From JAFKKF01 sp038323025 (GTDB taxonomy: Bacteria; Pseudomonadota; Alphaproteobacteria; Rhizobiales; Kaistiaceae), in the NCBI GenBank assembly GCA_038323025.1, contig JBBQGL010000024.1, positions 1 through 32,575 on the forward strand: DNA of 32,575 bases, read 5' to 3'. Below, in pieces: positions 29,982-32,575 of the stretch; within the stretch, counting starts at the first letter, position 1; each line of letters begins with the position of its first letter. A program made the position numbers and the translations under genes. The notes below the pieces were generated by a model, which was not told the DNA's origin, did no database searches, and saw nothing but the letters and a program-made list of their open reading frames with translations.

Positions 29982-30467
29982 CTAGCGCGCGAAATCGGCG
30001 CCGGTGCCGATGTCGTAGTCGCGCACGGCGAAGACGACGCGGTCGGCGGAAAGCTCATACGGCGCCATCGACAGGGTGACATCGGCGCGGGCATCGCCGG
30101 CGCGGAAAAGCGTCGCCAGCTCGTTGCCGAAGGGATCGTCGACGACGCGATGGAGAAAGGCAACGGCGTGCTCGCGGTCGGCGGAAAGCCAGCCCACGGA
30201 CCACGCCAGCGGCAGGGGCGCGCCGGCGCCGCGCTCGAGGTAGATGGCGAGGCTCGCCAGCGCGGGGGTGAACGGCTCCAGCAGATCGCGGAGCGGGCGG
30301 GCCGCGATGTCGTTCAGATGCAACGCCGCGTCGAGGCGGAGCATGACCGTGGCGGTGTCGTCGAAGGCGCGCCACAGCCGCGCCTTCCAGGCGACCGGAC
30401 GGACGGAAAGCTTGAAGCAACGCTCGACCGGCGGCACTACCGCCTCGCGATAGACCTGCACGCTCAC
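29982..30467 (-). CDS. Hypothetical protein (161 aa)
   Basis: About 161 residues, starting with GTG at 30465-30467; an in-frame stop lies about 45 bases upstream, so the start is near here but not certain. It has no signal, membrane helix or known motif. Phrases are CFKLSVRPVAWKARLWRAFDD, LRDLLEPFTPALASLAIYLERG and ATLFRAGDARADVTLSM. The end (DRVVFAVRDYDIGTGADFAR) looks like a mixed alpha/beta domain. It is upstream of the phospholipase gene in a likely two-gene operon, so a role with that exported enzyme is possible. I do not recognise the family. Confidence 0.68.
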   Translation of the reverse strand: MSVQVYREAVVPPVERCFKLSVRPVAWKARLWRAFDDTATVMLRLDAALHLNDIAARPLRDLLEPFTPALASLAIYLERGAGAPLPLAWSVGWLSADREHAVAFLHRVVDDPFGNELATLFRAGDARADVTLSMAPYELSADRVVFAVRDYDIGTGADFAR

Positions 30468-30527
30468 CGAGGCGTCGGCCCATACGCGCGCGGTCGAAGA
30501 CGATCAAGACTTGCCGCGACGATCGGC

Positions 30528-31337
30528 TCAGACATGGATCAGTTGCCCGCCGAACTGGAAGTTGAAAGTAAATTCGGAGCCTAGCACTTGCTTGTGTACG
30601 AAGGTCCCATGCACGAAAGAGTCCGCAGTCGTAACCCGTATGCCGAGCGTTGCCACGTCCGCTGAACGCTCGATTTGGGAACGCCTGATCGCAATTGACC
30701 GGAGCAACTCGAAATCTCGATCCGAAACCCGCAAGCTGACAGTCGCGGTCTCGATCATCTCACCCGGGTCCTTGTGATAGCGGATATCCTGCAAGCCAGG
30801 AAAGTCCGAGGCTCGCGCAATGTTTACGACGCCCGCGACGCTGAACGCGCTATCGCTGTTCAGGGATACAGTCGCGCCAAGTATGAAGCCTTCAATGGAT
30901 TTGCCCTGGTCATAGGCAATAACCAAGCTGAAATTGTCGATCCGCACCTGGTGAACAATCGATGCCGTCTTCGGCTCGGATCTCGCCGGCGGGCACTGCA
31001 GCTCGATGCGCATGCTTTCCGGGCCATAGACGAAGATCTGGCGGATGTCGCTGTCGGGGAACTGCTGGGTATGGATGGCGAATCCCGCCGCCTTCAGCGC
31101 CGCGCTCTTCTCGTCGAAGTCGAAGCCGGTGAAGGCGATGTGGTTGACCCAGCCGACCTCGCCGGGCTTGTCGCGCGGGGCGAGATGGATCACCGGCTGG
31201 TCGCCGAGGTAAAGCCAGTAGCCGTGGAAATCGAAGGGCGGGCGCGGGCCGACCTTGACCCCGATCACGGCGCAGAGGAAATCGCGAACGGCTTCCTGGT
31301 CGATGACGCGGATGTTGACGTGGTCGAAGCGGATCAT
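30528..31337 (-). CDS. VOC-fold protein with an unusual C-terminal extension
   Basis: A 269-residue protein. Residues 1-118 are a glyoxalase/VOC metal-binding domain: MIRFDHVNIRVIDQEAVRDF, YWLYLGDQPVIHLAPRD, GWVNHIAFTGFDFDEK and SMRIELQCPP. Putative metal ligands are His6, His51, His66 and Glu112, spaced as in extradiol dioxygenase-like members. VOC proteins of this type normally stop at about CPP. Here an unknown ~150-residue beta-rich region follows, starting with HQVRIDNFSLVIAYDQGKSIEG and ending FTFNFQFGGQLIHV, coded by clearly AT-richer DNA (about 30528-30960). It overlaps the glyQ stop by 4 bases (ATGA), so it is coupled to glyQ. Confidence 0.82.
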   Translation of the reverse strand: MIRFDHVNIRVIDQEAVRDFLCAVIGVKVGPRPPFDFHGYWLYLGDQPVIHLAPRDKPGEVGWVNHIAFTGFDFDEKSAALKAAGFAIHTQQFPDSDIRQIFVYGPESMRIELQCPPARSEPKTASIVHQVRIDNFSLVIAYDQGKSIEGFILGATVSLNSDSAFSVAGVVNIARASDFPGLQDIRYHKDPGEMIETATVSLRVSDRDFELLRSIAIRRSQIERSADVATLGIRVTTADSFVHGTFVHKQVLGSEFTFNFQFGGQLIHV

Positions 31338-32248
31338 GCGCCGCCCCCGGCCGTCGCCAGCCACGCGGCGCCGCAGGCCTTGGCCAGTTCGCGGACGCGC
31401 AGGATGTAGCTCTGCCGCTCGGTGACGGCGATGACGCCGCGGGCATCGAGCAGGTTGAAGGCGTGGCTCGCCTTGATGCACTGGTCGTAGGCCGGGAGCG
31501 CCAGCTTGTGCTCCGGGTTGTTCTCGCCCTGGCGCGGCTGGCCGGCATCGAGCAGCCGCTTGCACTCGGCCTCGGCGTCCTCGAAGTGGCGCTTGATCAT
31601 GGCCGTGTCGGCGAACTCGAAATTGTAGCGCGAGTATTCCTGTTCGGCCTGGAGGAAGATGTCGCCGTAGGTGACCTTCTCGGCACCGTCGCGGCCGTTG
31701 AAGTTGAGGTCGAAGACGTTGTCGACGCCCTGCACGTACATGGCGAGGCGCTCGAGGCCGTAGGTCAGCTCGCCCGAGACCGGCGAGCATTCGACTCCGG
31801 CGACCTGCTGGAAATAGGTGAACTGCGAGACCTCCATGCCGTCGCACCAGCACTCCCAGCCGAGGCCCCAGGCGCCGAGCGTCGGGCTTTCCCAGTCGTC
31901 CTCGACAAAGCGCACGTCATGCAGCGCCATGTCGACGCCGATGGCACGGAGCGAGGCGAGGTAGAGCTCCTGCAGGTCGGGCGGCGACGGTTTGATGATC
32001 ACCTGGAACTGGTAGTAGTGCTGCAGCCGGTTGGGGTTCTCGCCGTAGCGCCCGTCCTTCGGCCGACGCGACGGCTGCACGTAAGCGGCCCGCCACGGCT
32101 TGGGGCCGAGGGCGCGCAGCGTTGTCGCCGGATGAAAGGTGCCGGCGCCGACCTCCATGTCGTAGGGCTGCAGGACCGCGCAGCCGTAGTCGGCCCAGAA
32201 GCGCTGCAGGGTCAGGATCAGCCCCTGGAAGGAGCGCTCCGGACTCAT
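31334..32248 (-). CDS. glyQ: Glycyl-tRNA synthetase alpha subunit
   Basis: A 304-residue catalytic subunit that activates glycine and, with GlyS, charges tRNA-Gly. Nearly all class II landmarks are visible: SFQGLILTLQRFWADYGCAV, QPYDMEVGAGTFHPATTLRA, AYVQPSRRPKDGRYGENPNR, FVEDDWESPTLGAWGLGWE, MEVSQFTYFQQVAG, and AFNLLDARGVIAVTERQSYI. The ATG at 32248 gives the E. coli-like start MSPERSFQGL; a TTG at 32272 is also open. It is followed directly by the VOC gene (4-base overlap). glyS is 3.3 kb further on, not adjacent as is common in this order. Confidence 0.96.
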   Translation of the reverse strand: MSPERSFQGLILTLQRFWADYGCAVLQPYDMEVGAGTFHPATTLRALGPKPWRAAYVQPSRRPKDGRYGENPNRLQHYYQFQVIIKPSPPDLQELYLASLRAIGVDMALHDVRFVEDDWESPTLGAWGLGWECWCDGMEVSQFTYFQQVAGVECSPVSGELTYGLERLAMYVQGVDNVFDLNFNGRDGAEKVTYGDIFLQAEQEYSRYNFEFADTAMIKRHFEDAEAECKRLLDAGQPRQGENNPEHKLALPAYDQCIKASHAFNLLDARGVIAVTERQSYILRVRELAKACGAAWLATAGGGA

Positions 32249-32329
32249 GTGACGGGGCAAGGTCTCGGCCAAGGCTCAGGTTCTCCAGCGCGGCCGGAAG
32301 CTATAGAGGCGCACCAACCAGCGTCAAGC

Positions 32330-32449
32330 CAAGGGGTCGACCCGCGAACAGGGGCAGCCCCCTCCCGAAAATCTTCGCTCGCTTTCGCGTCCTCAGATTT
32401 CGACCTCCCCTCAAGGGGAGGTTGGGCGGCGCAGCTTTCCGGTCGGGAA
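32330..32449. repeat. Structured intergenic repeat, CCTCCC type
   Basis: The 201-base gap between glyQ and the last gene holds CCTCCCC-TCAA-GGGGAGG (32404-32421), the near-palindrome CGAAAATCT (from 32370)...AGATTTCG (to 32402), and CCCCCTCCCG at about 32360-32370. The CCTCCCC/GGGGAGG hairpin with flanking GTTGGGCGG recalls the element within glyS. No gene is seen here. Confidence 0.55.
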
Positions 32450-32575
32450 CTAATCCTGCCGGCGGGGCCGGTAGACGCCGGTGCGCGGGTCCTTTTCCAG
32501 GGTCACCGGCGTATCGCGGCGGACAGCCGCCTCGGCCTGCTTCAGCGCCGCGACGACGCGCTCGTGCTGACGGCG
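32450..32575 (-). CDS. C-terminal end of an unrecognised protein (cut by window edge)
   Basis: The last 41 codons of a gene running in from the right: RRQHERVVAALKQAEAAVRR, then DTPVTLEKDPRTGVYRPRRQD. Codon third positions are GC-rich and the frame is open to the edge, so it is probably real. The Arg/Lys-rich helical start and the ending GVYRPR give no firm family. It is on the same strand as glyQ, 201 bases away across a structured repeat, so cotranscription is doubtful. Confidence 0.62.
   Translation of the reverse strand, partial: RRQHERVVAALKQAEAAVRRDTPVTLEKDPRTGVYRPRRQD

Noticed and set aside
1..32575. CRISPR arrays, tRNA or rRNA genes, IS transposases
   Set aside because: No regularly spaced repeats, cloverleaf-like sequences, rRNA cores or transposase motifs were seen on either strand.

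Overview
This is a GC-rich bacterial chromosome segment (roughly two thirds G+C by eye). It carries no rRNA, tRNA, CRISPR array or recognisable transposase. The gene families point to an alphaproteobacterium of the order Hyphomicrobiales (Rhizobiales): a TIGR02301-type secreted protein, DUF1328 and PRC-barrel stress genes, a Nudix-fold NAD regulator with a nadABC operon, a two-subunit glycyl-tRNA synthetase, and promoters that look like EcfG general-stress promoters (GGAAC-N16-CGTT) and a CtrA box. I cannot name the genus.

Layout. 0-7 kb is housekeeping and accessory: a glycosyltransferase cut by the left edge, a transaldolase-like gene, a stress-type DUF1328 membrane peptide, a metallo-beta-lactamase-fold hydrolase, a DUF1499 membrane protein, a flavodoxin, a SRAP DNA-protein crosslink protein, and a Nudix-TIGR02301 pair followed by two unknown genes. 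7-9.5 kb has a class III adenylate cyclase with TPR repeats and a lysozyme-inhibitor-like secreted protein. 9.7-14.1 kb has a dihydroorotase divergent from an operon of ygfZ, an HD hydrolase, a tyrosine phosphatase and an NrtR/NadQ-type regulator, which ends in a strong terminator. 14.1-17.3 kb has a frameshifted membrane/cyclic-nucleotide-binding gene divergent from a PPDK-like protein that has lost its phosphohistidine domain and key catalytic residues. 17.4-18.8 kb has a SleB-type wall hydrolase and a small stress-type membrane protein. 18.7-22.5 kb is the nadA-nadB-nadC operon (minus strand) with a near-perfect 31-bp palindromic operator before nadA. 22.6-25.3 kb has a HigBA toxin-antitoxin pair with its own palindrome, an AcuI-like reductase, two small membrane proteins and a PRC-barrel protein. 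25.3-32.6 kb has glyS, which contains an in-frame palindromic repeat and other expansions, then a DUF433/DUF5615 toxin-antitoxin pair, a secreted zinc phospholipase C-like protein, an unknown gene, a VOC-domain gene with a compositionally odd C-terminal extension, glyQ, a repeat, and the tail of an unknown gene.

How the parts connect. The regulator at 13.1-14.1 kb is the natural candidate to bind the nadA operator at 22.5 kb, which would make this a local NAD-synthesis control circuit. Three separate small envelope or stress genes (DUF1328, the 63-aa membrane protein, PRC-barrel) each carry an EcfG-type promoter, which suggests one general-stress regulon scattered through the window. glyQ and glyS, which act as one enzyme, are separated by about 3.3 kb that includes a toxin-antitoxin module.

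The most unusual items are the phosphohistidine-less PPDK-like protein, the repeat element translated within glyS, the DUF433 antitoxin fused to an unknown N-terminal domain, and the VOC protein with an AT-richer extension. No database search was possible. Family names rest on motif recognition, and regulatory sites rest on pattern matching.
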